Shown: positions 14,896 through 22,089 of the stretch, piece after piece
How positions within the stretch are numbered: the first letter of the stretch is position 1
Layout: the number at the start of each line of letters is the position of its first letter
Source: a virus
Virus record (IMG/VR): IMGVR_UViG_3300034198_011161
Coordinates: 1 to 64,000 of that record
DNA: 64,000 nt
Direction: 5' to 3' (one strand)
Position numbers and translations under genes: made by a program
Notes under the pieces: generated by a model
Told to the model about the DNA's origin: nothing
The model's input: the letters and a program-made list of their open reading frames with translations, nothing else
The model's database searches: none

Positions 14896-16179
14896 ATGAG
14901 CGCAAAAGGTACCACAGCAGATTCCAAAGAAGCAGACAAGTTTGCCAATTTGATTGGTCCAACTGATCCTGCAGAAGATCGTGATGTACGCGAAAAGCTG
15001 ATCACTGCTCGTGTGGGTTTGTTGCTACGAGCCAGTTTCTTTGGTAACTTGGCCACTCGTTTGAAATTGGTCAATGCCGACGAATGGTGTCCTACTGCTG
15101 CCACAGACGGTCGTAACTTCTACTACAATACTCGTTTTGTAAACATGCTTCGTCCCAAAGAATTGGAGTTCTTGTTTGGTCACGAAGTGTTGCATTGTGT
15201 GTATGATCACTTTGGTCGTAGGGGTGATCGAGACCCACAGCTTTGGAACATTGCCAACGATTATTGTGTGAACGCAGACTTGGTCAAACACAGAGTAGGT
15301 GAAAAAATTACTTCAGTGCCTTGCTTGCATGATTCAAAATACGACGGTATGAGTTCCGAAGAAATCTACGACAAGTTGTATGAAAACGCCGAAAAGATCA
15401 ATATTGACGACCTGATCAACAAGTTGTTGGACGAGCACATGGACGGCGATGAAGACGGTAAAGGATCCGGCGGAGAAGGGGAAGGCAAAGATGGCAAAGG
15501 TCGTCCCAAACTCAGTGCTGCAGACAAGGCCGCTATCCGTGACGAAATCAAAGAAGCTGTACTAGCGGCGGTTGCAGCATCAGACGGTGCAGGCAATTTA
15601 CCAGCAGGTGTCAAACGTCTCATTCAAGACATGACTGAGCCTAAGATGAACTGGCGTGAACTGTTGCGTATGCAATTAGAGTCAACCATCAAGTCAGACT
15701 ATACCTGGATGCGTGCCAGCAGACGTGGTTGGCACATGGATGCTATCATGCCGGGCACAAAGAATGATGAAATGATTGATCTTGCTATCAGTATTGATGC
15801 GTCCGGATCCATGGGAGAAGCTGTACTCAAAGATATACTATCGGAAACTCAAGGTATCATGGATAGTTTTCCGGCTTTTAAACTGCATGTGATTTCGTTT
15901 GATACTGCTGTGTACAATCCAGCTACCTACGATTCAGAGAACTTGGACAATCTAGTGGATTATGAAATTCACGGTGGTGGTGGCACTGACTTTGACTGTG
16001 TGTTTGAATATTTCAAAGAAAATGATATCCAGCCCAAGCGTCATATTATGTTCACTGACGGTTATCCATTTGGATCGTGGGGTGATGAAAACTATTGTGA
16101 TACTGTGTTTATCATACATGGCAATACAAACGTGGTTCCGCCATGGGGACAGCATGCTTACTACGAGGAATTCAAATGA
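14896..16179 (+). CDS. VWA-domain protein with a metallopeptidase-like N-terminus, 427 aa
   Basis: The N-terminal part carries H96-E-x2-H100 (FGHEVLHCVYDHFG), a zincin-type metal site, as in the putative VWA-associated metallopeptidases. A charged Gly/Lys-rich linker (residues about 185-205) follows. The C-terminal VWA domain has DASGSM (D301) and a GGGGTDF segment, completing a MIDAS-like metal site. Proteins of this layout pair with MoxR AAA+ ATPases in bacteria and phages; the partner here is at 11699. ATG follows AATAAGGACTTAT. The function in phages is unknown; chaperone-like remodelling or peptidase activity are possible. It overlaps the next gene by 4 nt. Confidence 0.8.
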   Translation: MSAKGTTADSKEADKFANLIGPTDPAEDRDVREKLITARVGLLLRASFFGNLATRLKLVNADEWCPTAATDGRNFYYNTRFVNMLRPKELEFLFGHEVLHCVYDHFGRRGDRDPQLWNIANDYCVNADLVKHRVGEKITSVPCLHDSKYDGMSSEEIYDKLYENAEKINIDDLINKLLDEHMDGDEDGKGSGGEGEGKDGKGRPKLSAADKAAIRDEIKEAVLAAVAASDGAGNLPAGVKRLIQDMTEPKMNWRELLRMQLESTIKSDYTWMRASRRGWHMDAIMPGTKNDEMIDLAISIDASGSMGEAVLKDILSETQGIMDSFPAFKLHVISFDTAVYNPATYDSENLDNLVDYEIHGGGGTDFDCVFEYFKENDIQPKRHIMFTDGYPFGSWGDENYCDTVFIIHGNTNVVPPWGQHAYYEEFK

Positions 16180-16355
16180 TCCGACGATTGTTTCAGCCAC
16201 AACCAAATTTTAGCTATCCTTTGATGCGTGATCTTGCTCGCCAGCCCAAGTGCTACGAAATGACTGATCAAGAACGAGCCGAAGCTGTACTTAAAGTAGA
16301 TCAACTGTTGCAAGATCGAAATCTTGAAAATTCTCAAGGATACTACGGAGCCTAA
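16176..16355 (+). CDS. Small hypothetical protein, 59 aa
   Basis: It begins at the ATGA overlap with the VWA gene. Composition: basic N-terminus (IRRLFQPQPNFSYPLMRDL), then a charged helix (DQERAEAVLKVDQLLQDR). No known family. An in-frame upstream ATG exists inside the VWA gene but is less likely. The next gene starts directly after its stop. Confidence 0.5.
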   Translation: MIRRLFQPQPNFSYPLMRDLARQPKCYEMTDQERAEAVLKVDQLLQDRNLENSQGYYGA

Positions 16356-16523
16356 ATGAACGATTTAAAATTTACTACCGTAGGTGAATACATGGACACT
16401 CGTTGCTGTGGCAGTGACGCCTGTGTAATTGATCCCGAAGGTAAATGCTGGTGTGGACAAACGTGGGATGGTGAAAAAATGTGCTATCCAATGACCAACT
16501 CTGCTCAGTGTTCTCCGCCATGA
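16356..16523 (+). CDS. Cysteine-rich small protein, 55 aa
   Basis: It starts immediately after the preceding TAA. Seven cysteines in 55 residues (TRCCGSDAC, GKCWCGQ, KMC, QC) suggest a metal-binding or disulfide-stabilised mini-protein; there is no signal peptide. The stop overlaps the next ATG (ATGA at 16520). Family unknown. Confidence 0.5.
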   Translation: MNDLKFTTVGEYMDTRCCGSDACVIDPEGKCWCGQTWDGEKMCYPMTNSAQCSPP

Positions 16524-16654
16524 TTGTAAAATTTAGACAGTGGCTGGCCAAGAAGATTCTGGGAAAACATTGTGCCTGTTATCAAATGGGCTATCATAAA
16601 CTATGCGATTTTCGCAAACACAAGATTGAAAATAAAAATGTTACAAAAATTTAG
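16520..16654 (+). CDS. Small basic protein, 44 aa
   Basis: It starts at an ATGA overlap. Basic, with CAC...C spacing (GKHCACYQMGYHKLC) that could bind a metal. It overlaps the next gene by 17 nt in another frame. Only the coupling supports it, so the call is tentative. Confidence 0.4.
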   Translation: MIVKFRQWLAKKILGKHCACYQMGYHKLCDFRKHKIENKNVTKI

Positions 16655-16820
16655 ATCGTGGTATTTGACAAATCATATTGAAATTACTTGGTTCCTTATT
16701 GGATTCTTGTGTTACAGTGGATTGCTTTCATTGGGCAGAGGTGACTATGTAGGTGCTGTTGTTTATTTTGGTGTTGCCTATATTAACTACTTGTTCTACA
16801 ACAAAGGTGGATCAATCTAA
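16638..16820 (+). CDS. Small membrane protein, 60 aa, two predicted helices
   Basis: After a short basic stretch (MLQKFRSWYL) come two hydrophobic segments (ITWFLIGFLCYSGLLSL and GAVVYFGVAYINYLFY) separated by a short GRGD turn, so it probably spans the inner membrane twice. No family recognised. The frame opens upstream, but ATG 16638 gives the simplest membrane topology. It is followed by a terminator. Confidence 0.5.
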   Translation: MLQKFRSWYLTNHIEITWFLIGFLCYSGLLSLGRGDYVGAVVYFGVAYINYLFYNKGGSI

Positions 16821-16846
16821 CCAAACTTCCCAGATTTGGTAACAAA

Positions 16847-16880
16847 ATGCTGTGATTTATTTTATCACAGCATATTTTTT
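16847..16880 (+). terminator. Rho-independent terminator
   Basis: ATGCTGTGAT (16847-16856) pairs perfectly with ATCACAGCAT (16864-16873), followed by ATTTTTT. It ends the unit begun at the 14840 promoter. Confidence 0.9.
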
Positions 16881-16881
16881 T

Positions 16882-16889
16882 ATTAAATA
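16882..16889 (+). promoter_or_regulatory. Late-type promoter candidate ATTAAATA next to a start codon
   Basis: ATTAAATA lies directly after the terminator's T-run and ends 5 nt before ATG 16895. No ribosome site precedes that ATG, so a transcript from here would be leaderless or almost so. Confidence 0.35.
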
Positions 16890-16894
16890 TCTAT

Positions 16895-17110
16895 ATGGAA
16901 AATCAACAACAAATCACAGTACAAGACCTTGATGCCATCAGAAACATCATTGATCTTGCCAGCACACGTGGCGCATTCCGAGCCAACGAGTTGGCCGACA
17001 TAGGCTTGCTTTACAACAAGCTGAGTCAATTTTTAGAAGCAGTAATAGCTCAAGCAGAGCAAACAGATTCTGAGCAATCAGATGATCCAACAGGAGAAAC
17101 AAATGAGTAA
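16895..17110 (+). CDS. Conserved-looking small phage protein, 71 aa
   Basis: The segment LDAIRNIIDLASTRGAFRAN, followed by ELADIGLLYNKLSQFLEAV, resembles a helical protein common in T4-like marine phages with the pattern IIDLAS-RGAF-ELA-G-LYN. The C-terminus is acidic. Function unknown. There is no Shine-Dalgarno before the ATG, and a terminator sits just upstream. It overlaps the next gene by 8 nt. Confidence 0.65.
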   Translation: MENQQQITVQDLDAIRNIIDLASTRGAFRANELADIGLLYNKLSQFLEAVIAQAEQTDSEQSDDPTGETNE

Positions 17111-17819
17111 TTTTTTAAAACACGTAGGCAAACACGGCGACCGTAGAACGGTTATTTTGTTTAGAGAAGTACCCAACGAAGGTCATATGTGTTTGGTAAT
17201 CTATCCAGACGTATTGCCAGCACCATGGGAAGATGCAATTATGCGAGCATTAGAAAGTGACATGGGTCAACAAGCAGAAGAGTTTGCCAATGCATTGCAT
17301 CGTACATTGTTACCAGATGGTCGCGCAGTACTTGAAACTCTACACAGAGAAAACATGATCAAGAAGGTTCGCACAGCTGACGTCATTGTAACCCCAAGGT
17401 CAGACTCAAAAATCCGTCTTGATGAACTAAACAAGATGTTGAATGAAATGAAGCAAGGTGAAGATGCTATCAAGCGTATGGCACAAAATGATGCCTCACG
17501 TGGCATGGTTGATGCGCCTACCAAACGTGCTGCTGAACAAGCATTTAAAGAAGGTCGCCAAGCACAAGCACAAGTATCAAGAGCACAAGCTTCACAAGAT
17601 AGTGCCCTAGATGATCGTGCTATTGCCGGCAATATGTTGGCACAAGCCACACGTATGGAAGCTGAGGCCAAAGGTCTTATTGCTGAAGCTGCACGTATGA
17701 AGAAAGAAGCCGAACGTATGGATCCAACTGTGACTGCCACAAAGATTCCTACTGAGCAACCAGCCAAACGCGGTCGTCCTAGTAAAGTATCTAAGGCGGT
17801 AGCGGATGCAACTCAGTGA
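17103..17819 (+). CDS. Coiled-coil, Ala-rich phage protein, 238 aa
   Basis: ATG 17103 follows AGGAGAAAC; an earlier in-frame start lacks support. Residues 1-100 form a folded-looking domain (KHGDRRTVILFREVPNEGHM). Residues from about 100 to 210 are Ala/Glu/Lys/Gln-rich and heptad-like (AEQAFKEGRQAQAQVSRAQA, IAEAARMKKEAERM), probably coiled coil. The tail (KRGRPSKVSKAV) is basic with an AT-hook-like GRPSK. Similar proteins occur in T4-like marine phages, but I know no function. It overlaps the next gene by 14 nt. Confidence 0.65.
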   Translation: MSNFLKHVGKHGDRRTVILFREVPNEGHMCLVIYPDVLPAPWEDAIMRALESDMGQQAEEFANALHRTLLPDGRAVLETLHRENMIKKVRTADVIVTPRSDSKIRLDELNKMLNEMKQGEDAIKRMAQNDASRGMVDAPTKRAAEQAFKEGRQAQAQVSRAQASQDSALDDRAIAGNMLAQATRMEAEAKGLIAEAARMKKEAERMDPTVTATKIPTEQPAKRGRPSKVSKAVADATQ

Positions 17820-18108
17820 TGATTTCTTAGATCGATGGGAACGTATAGTCGCTGATGTAAACAAAACTGATGTGCCATTGGAGTGTATTAAGAAAGTAGT
17901 AATCAAACTTCAAGGCAAACGTCAGCGTACTATCAACATACATACCCTACAGAAACAAGGACTCGCCATAGAAGAAATTGAAGCACTGCTTACAAGAACA
18001 TTTACACAGCTAGATCCAGAAATAGTTGATGTAGACTTTGTTGTAGACATTGGCTCTGTGGCAGAGATGGTTCAACCCGAAACTGACAAATTGCTAGGTA
18101 AACTTTGA
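17806..18108 (+). CDS. Small phage protein, 100 aa
   Basis: ATG 17806 lies in the end of the coiled-coil gene. The sequence (SDDFLDRWERIVADVNKTDV, followed by KKVVIKLQGKRQRTINIHTL) is of a type common in T4-like phages next to the preceding gene. No catalytic motif. The coupling suggests it works with its neighbour. Confidence 0.6.
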   Translation: MQLSDDFLDRWERIVADVNKTDVPLECIKKVVIKLQGKRQRTINIHTLQKQGLAIEEIEALLTRTFTQLDPEIVDVDFVVDIGSVAEMVQPETDKLLGKL

Positions 18109-18215
18109 AACTAAAATTAGTAAGTTATAGTCAACCCACTGCAGAATTCACAGCAGTGGGCATTGACAATACACAAAAGCTCATTGCCTCTGAGTTGGTT
18201 GCAAAAAATCAATAA
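18105..18215 (+). pseudogene. Possible N-terminal remnant of a ThyX-like thymidylate synthase, 36 aa
   Basis: TTG 18105 overlaps the previous stop. The 36 residues begin KLKLVSYSQPTAEFTAVG and continue IDNTQKLIA, similar to the start of flavin-dependent thymidylate synthases in T4-like marine phages (LVSYTQP...ID..ELIAYCARVSNP). After LIA the match decays and the frame stops. No other ThyX domain follows, so if the likeness is right this is a decayed relic. A short chance frame or a free-standing small peptide is possible. Confidence 0.35.
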
Positions 18216-18227
18216 TACTGTTATAAT
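18199..18227 (+). promoter_or_regulatory. Sigma70-type promoter abutting a start codon
   Basis: TTGCAA (18199-18204), 17-nt spacer, TATAAT (18222-18227). The next ATG (18233) begins only 6 nt after the -10 box, where transcription should start, and has no ribosome site. Confidence 0.7.
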
Positions 18228-18232
18228 ACAGT

Positions 18233-18481
18233 ATGAAACAAGTAGTATTACATCAATTCAATATGGGCGATGTAGATGATGTTGAAATCTATGTTGCCCA
18301 ACCCATTTATGAATGGCAACAAACACCAGCAGGTCGTTGGTGCACAGAACATGCCAGCAATTTACATTACCTTACAGGATTTGATCCAAGTGGATACGGA
18401 TACCGCATTACCATCACAGGTGATATGGAAGATAAATTAGCAACGGAGTTTTTATTACGATGGAAAAACGTACAATCCTAG
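18233..18481 (+). CDS. Conserved-looking phage protein, 82 aa
   Basis: The segment MGDVDDVEIYVAQPIYEWQQ, then TPAGRW, matches a small protein frequent in T4-like marine phages (pattern DVEDPEIYAAQPIYEWQQTEQG). Function unknown. ATG 18233 sits at the expected transcription start, so translation may be leaderless. It overlaps the epimerase gene by 22 nt. Confidence 0.65.
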   Translation: MKQVVLHQFNMGDVDDVEIYVAQPIYEWQQTPAGRWCTEHASNLHYLTGFDPSGYGYRITITGDMEDKLATEFLLRWKNVQS

Positions 18482-19440
18482 TCACAGGTGGTCTGGGACT
18501 GATAGGTCACAATGTTGTTGCTCAATTGGAAGCACTGGGTCACACAGTTGTTGTCACAGATATCAGAACCAATTACGGACTAGTTCCACAAGAAGAAATC
18601 GATTACTTGATGGCTGAACGTCTGAAGAAGATTCAAACCAAGGAAATATATCGCATTGATATTGCTGATTCCAATGGCATTGACTTCTTGTTGCGTAAAT
18701 TTAATCCAGACACTATTATACACCTTGCTAGTTTTCCCAGACAAAAAGTAGTCAATGCTAATCCGGCCCTTGGCTCACGCACTATGAGCGAGGGTCTGCT
18801 AAACTTGTTGGAAAATTCCAAAAAACACAAAGTCAGCAAGTTCCTTTATATTTCAAGCTCAATGGTCTACGGTAACTTTGAGGATAACGTTGCAGAAGAT
18901 GCTGTTTGTTGTCCACAAGGGCAATATGGTATCATGAAGTTGGCTGGTGAATGGCTGACTCGTGACTACACTCGTAGCTCAGGCATGACACACGTTATTA
19001 TTCGTCCCAGTGCTGTGTATGGTCCATTGGATGTGAACGATCGTGTGATTGCCAAGTTTATGTCCACAGCCATGTGTGGTGGTATACTAAAAGTAAATGG
19101 AGCCGCAGAGTCATTGGATTTTACCTACGTAGATGATACAGCTGCAGGTATTGTGGCCGCTGCTCTAAGTGATCGTGCCAATAATCAGACCTATAACATC
19201 ACAAAAAGCCATGGTCGTAGTTTGTTGGATGCTGCCAACCTTGTGGTTAACCTTGCAGGACGCGGTACAATAGAAGTAAGAGACAAAGATTCAGACTTCC
19301 CTAGTCGTGGAGCATTGAATATAGATCGAGCACGTCAAGACTTTGGATACTTCCCGCAGGTTGATATAGAAGAAGGCTTCCGGGAATATTTCAATTGGTT
19401 TAACAACTCAACCTATTGGAAATCTCAATGTCAGGACTGA
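18460..19440 (+). CDS. NAD-dependent sugar epimerase/dehydratase (extended SDR), 326 aa
   Basis: The Rossmann motif TGGLGLIG (residues 9-16) binds NAD(P). The catalytic pair is in YGIMK (YxxxK) around residues 156-160, with the active-site Ser in ISSSMVYG. RPSAVYGP and YVDDTA are typical of nucleotide-sugar epimerases and dehydratases of the GalE/RmlB type. The likely role is changing a nucleotide-activated sugar in the cytoplasm. ATG overlaps the preceding gene and its end overlaps the aminotransferase by 13 nt, a common pairing in amino-sugar pathways. The precise reaction cannot be assigned. Confidence 0.85.
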   Translation: MEKRTILVTGGLGLIGHNVVAQLEALGHTVVVTDIRTNYGLVPQEEIDYLMAERLKKIQTKEIYRIDIADSNGIDFLLRKFNPDTIIHLASFPRQKVVNANPALGSRTMSEGLLNLLENSKKHKVSKFLYISSSMVYGNFEDNVAEDAVCCPQGQYGIMKLAGEWLTRDYTRSSGMTHVIIRPSAVYGPLDVNDRVIAKFMSTAMCGGILKVNGAAESLDFTYVDDTAAGIVAAALSDRANNQTYNITKSHGRSLLDAANLVVNLAGRGTIEVRDKDSDFPSRGALNIDRARQDFGYFPQVDIEEGFREYFNWFNNSTYWKSQCQD

Positions 19441-20522
19441 CCATACCTTTTACTGGTCTTAAGAAGCAATACAATAACTTAAGAACAGAAATACTGGAAG
19501 CCACTGATGAAGTGCTACGCAGTGGGCAGTTAATGAACAGCAACTACACAGCTGAGTTTGAAAACTGGCTGGCCAAAAAGAACTCCTGTAAGTACGCTGT
19601 CACTTGTCATTCAGGTACTCATGCATTAGAAATCATTGCCAGTTACTATGCTGATCAAACTGTAGTTCATCCTCCACGTGTGTTGATACCCAGTATGACC
19701 TATGCGGCCACGGCCAATGCATTTATGCGAGCAGGTTGGGACATACACTTTGTGGACACAGATCACTATGGCATTATTGATCCAGAATCAATTCCCAATG
19801 AACTAAGTTATCAAGCCATAGTAATGGTAGGCCTGTATGGTGCCAGTGTCAAAAATCTCAGCGATCGGCGCTGGCCTGTACGCAGTGTTGCCAATGATGT
19901 GGTCTGGATTGAAGACGCTGCACAGCATTGGCTTTCTGACAAAGGTATCCGATTTGGCAGTGCGTCTGCTATCAGCTTTGATCCTATGAAGAACCTTGCT
20001 TGTTATGGCAATGGCGGCGCAGTAGTAACCAACGACATAGATCTGTTGGAATATGCTAGAGCTTGGCGAGACAATGGCAAAAGCACACATCAATTGATAG
20101 GAACCAACAGTCGCATGAGTGAAATAGACTGTGCGCAAATGATGGTCAAAACACACTACCTAGATCAATGGCAAGATCGTAGACGAGATATTGCTGCGTA
20201 TTGGATGGAACGTTTAAACAAAAGTAATATACGTTGTTTGGTTGATGCAAAGAACTTCAATGATCATTCGTTTCACAAGTTTGTGATTGATCTAGATCAG
20301 CGTGATATTCTCAAACAAAATCTAGCATTGAAGAAAATTGAAACACGCATACACTACAATTTGCCATTGCATGAATTGGGTGTGTTTAGACAGTGGCCAG
20401 GACCAGATATTCTCAGCAGAGCCAGTGCATTGAGTAGACGTGTGTTGAGTTTGCCTATCTATCCAGAACTCAGCGATCTCGAAGTTGACTATGTCATTGA
20501 TCAGGTTTTAGATTGTGCTTGA
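19428..20522 (+). CDS. DegT/DnrJ/EryC1-type PLP aminotransferase, 364 aa
   Basis: The start ATG 19428 gives SGLTIPFTGLKKQYNN, the typical N-terminus of sugar aminotransferases. CHSGTHALEI is the substrate and PLP-phosphate region, and WIEDAAQHW holds the Asp that binds the pyridinium N. FDPMKNLACYGNGG carries the PLP-binding Lys (consensus FxxxK-x6-GxGG). These enzymes transfer an amino group to a keto-sugar nucleotide. Together with the epimerase it would make an amino or deoxyamino sugar for the nearby glycosyltransferases. The 3' end overlaps the convergent gene at 20494 by 29 nt. Confidence 0.85.
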   Translation: MSGLTIPFTGLKKQYNNLRTEILEATDEVLRSGQLMNSNYTAEFENWLAKKNSCKYAVTCHSGTHALEIIASYYADQTVVHPPRVLIPSMTYAATANAFMRAGWDIHFVDTDHYGIIDPESIPNELSYQAIVMVGLYGASVKNLSDRRWPVRSVANDVVWIEDAAQHWLSDKGIRFGSASAISFDPMKNLACYGNGGAVVTNDIDLLEYARAWRDNGKSTHQLIGTNSRMSEIDCAQMMVKTHYLDQWQDRRRDIAAYWMERLNKSNIRCLVDAKNFNDHSFHKFVIDLDQRDILKQNLALKKIETRIHYNLPLHELGVFRQWPGPDILSRASALSRRVLSLPIYPELSDLEVDYVIDQVLDCA

Positions 20523-22089
20523 TCAAAGCATAACTAGCTAACCAAGCCCAGTCGTAACTTTTCCTTAGCTCCTCCATAGCTCCGCCCACTGATTCATAGT
20601 ATTCCACGGCATCTTCGGCGCCTTTCATACTCCATTTAGATTCAGTATTATCCACAGTACACCATTGTTTGAGTCGATATTGGCTTTCTATATCTGTGGC
20701 TGAACGCAATTTCAATGTTTCTCGAAATGCAGTTCTCCAACACATCCATGAATCCATATGATAATAGGCTGTGCCACTCAGTATGGGCACAACTTCGTGC
20801 GCTGAATCTAAAGTGAAGTCCAATCCTTTCCCTGTGTTGTTCAGAGTCAACTGCTTGTTATAGGCAATCATGGCTTGATGGCCGTACTCCAGCCCGTTCA
20901 CAGGATTTCGTGCATGAAAGATATAGTGCTTGGGTTGTTGTAGTCTATCTGGTTGCCATGCCCAATCAAACAACGAATCGACTGCTAGCGTGGCAAACAC
21001 AGCAAAGAACCATGGTGTGGTACTGGCGTTGGCAGCTGCATGATAAGCTGCCACACGTCCCGGTACACGATCCACTCGTTGTACGCGATTACGCTCCCCT
21101 ACTAAAAACTTTAATCTTTCATAATTATAGTCAGCATTGACTTCGCCGTTGCTGATAAACACAATGTCCAATGGTTGATCTTTTGATAGATTACTGTGAC
21201 TTTTATCTACCACAGGATAATCATAGACTTGAGTGTGTATAAAGTTTTTGGCTTCACGTGGAATTAGCACTGTGCTGCCACCGGGACTCAATGTTGTTAC
21301 TGCGCGAGTTTCTTGTCGCCATAGGTTCAATGTGGGCGTCTGCGAATATTCAGCATCGCTGACAGAAAACTGTACCACAGGAGATACAAAGTCGTATTTC
21401 ATAATAGCGTCAACTTGACTGTCATGGGTATGATGTACCCGAGGTACTGGGTGCCTAGGTACTGTGCAATTTCCCACAAAGTGTATGGTGTCAAACCATT
21501 CTAACAAAGCTAGAGTTTTGGTTTTCTCCAGGAAGCTAGGAACATGCACATAAAATGTGTCGCCAAACTTTTGTTCATTGCTGGCAAACACATGCAACAT
21601 GTCCTGTTGCCATTCGCTGGGATGCCAAGTGAAATCAAAGTCGGAGTAATCACATACACTGCTGACTACCCAAACATATTCTTCCTGCACTTTGCTCAAT
21701 ACACGTTTCAATGTACCGAGATAATCACTGATAAATCGTGTGCTGTAATCGCAATCAACTGTTAGTCCATTTCCATGGTCAATACCCACAACAGGCACAC
21801 TGACTTGGCGAGGTAGTACGTGATGCGTTCGGTTAGATTCCGTGCCACCAATTTTGGGCACAAGATATGTGCCACCATTGGCTTGATGCTGACTGGGCCA
21901 TATATGAGTTTGATTGCTTTCCCACGGTGTTGGCTCCCAAAGAAAATCAAACCCAGAATAATCAGTTAAATAGTTTACAATCCAACAGTATCTTGTACTA
22001 CTTAACTCCTGTGCTTGCTCAATAGAATTTACTGCCTGTTCATGTGGAAACAGATTGGGTTTTGGGCCTAGGTAGAATATATCAAACAT
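20494..22089 (-). CDS. Glycosyltransferase-like protein with a threefold internal repeat, 531 aa
   Basis: I see three diverged copies of one module. Copy 1 has RYCWIVNYLTDYSGFDFLWE (about residue 33). Copy 2 has EYVWVVSSVCDYSDFDFTWH (about 136). Copy 3 has PWFFAVFATLAVDSLFDWAW (about 343) followed by HARNPVNGLEYGHQAMI. Copy 3 also resembles the GT-like protein at 35668 (RARNHVNGLMYGNGG, AWRAGFRE against CWRTAFRE). Classical DxD residues are not obvious in copies 1 and 2, so some modules may be non-catalytic. It starts at an ATG that shares CATG with the divergent gene at 22088. A promoter lies in that gene (22110-22138). The function is inferred only from the similarity and context. Confidence 0.6.
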   Translation of the reverse strand: MFDIFYLGPKPNLFPHEQAVNSIEQAQELSSTRYCWIVNYLTDYSGFDFLWEPTPWESNQTHIWPSQHQANGGTYLVPKIGGTESNRTHHVLPRQVSVPVVGIDHGNGLTVDCDYSTRFISDYLGTLKRVLSKVQEEYVWVVSSVCDYSDFDFTWHPSEWQQDMLHVFASNEQKFGDTFYVHVPSFLEKTKTLALLEWFDTIHFVGNCTVPRHPVPRVHHTHDSQVDAIMKYDFVSPVVQFSVSDAEYSQTPTLNLWRQETRAVTTLSPGGSTVLIPREAKNFIHTQVYDYPVVDKSHSNLSKDQPLDIVFISNGEVNADYNYERLKFLVGERNRVQRVDRVPGRVAAYHAAANASTTPWFFAVFATLAVDSLFDWAWQPDRLQQPKHYIFHARNPVNGLEYGHQAMIAYNKQLTLNNTGKGLDFTLDSAHEVVPILSGTAYYHMDSWMCWRTAFRETLKLRSATDIESQYRLKQWCTVDNTESKWSMKGAEDAVEYYESVGGAMEELRKSYDWAWLASYALIKHNLKPDQ

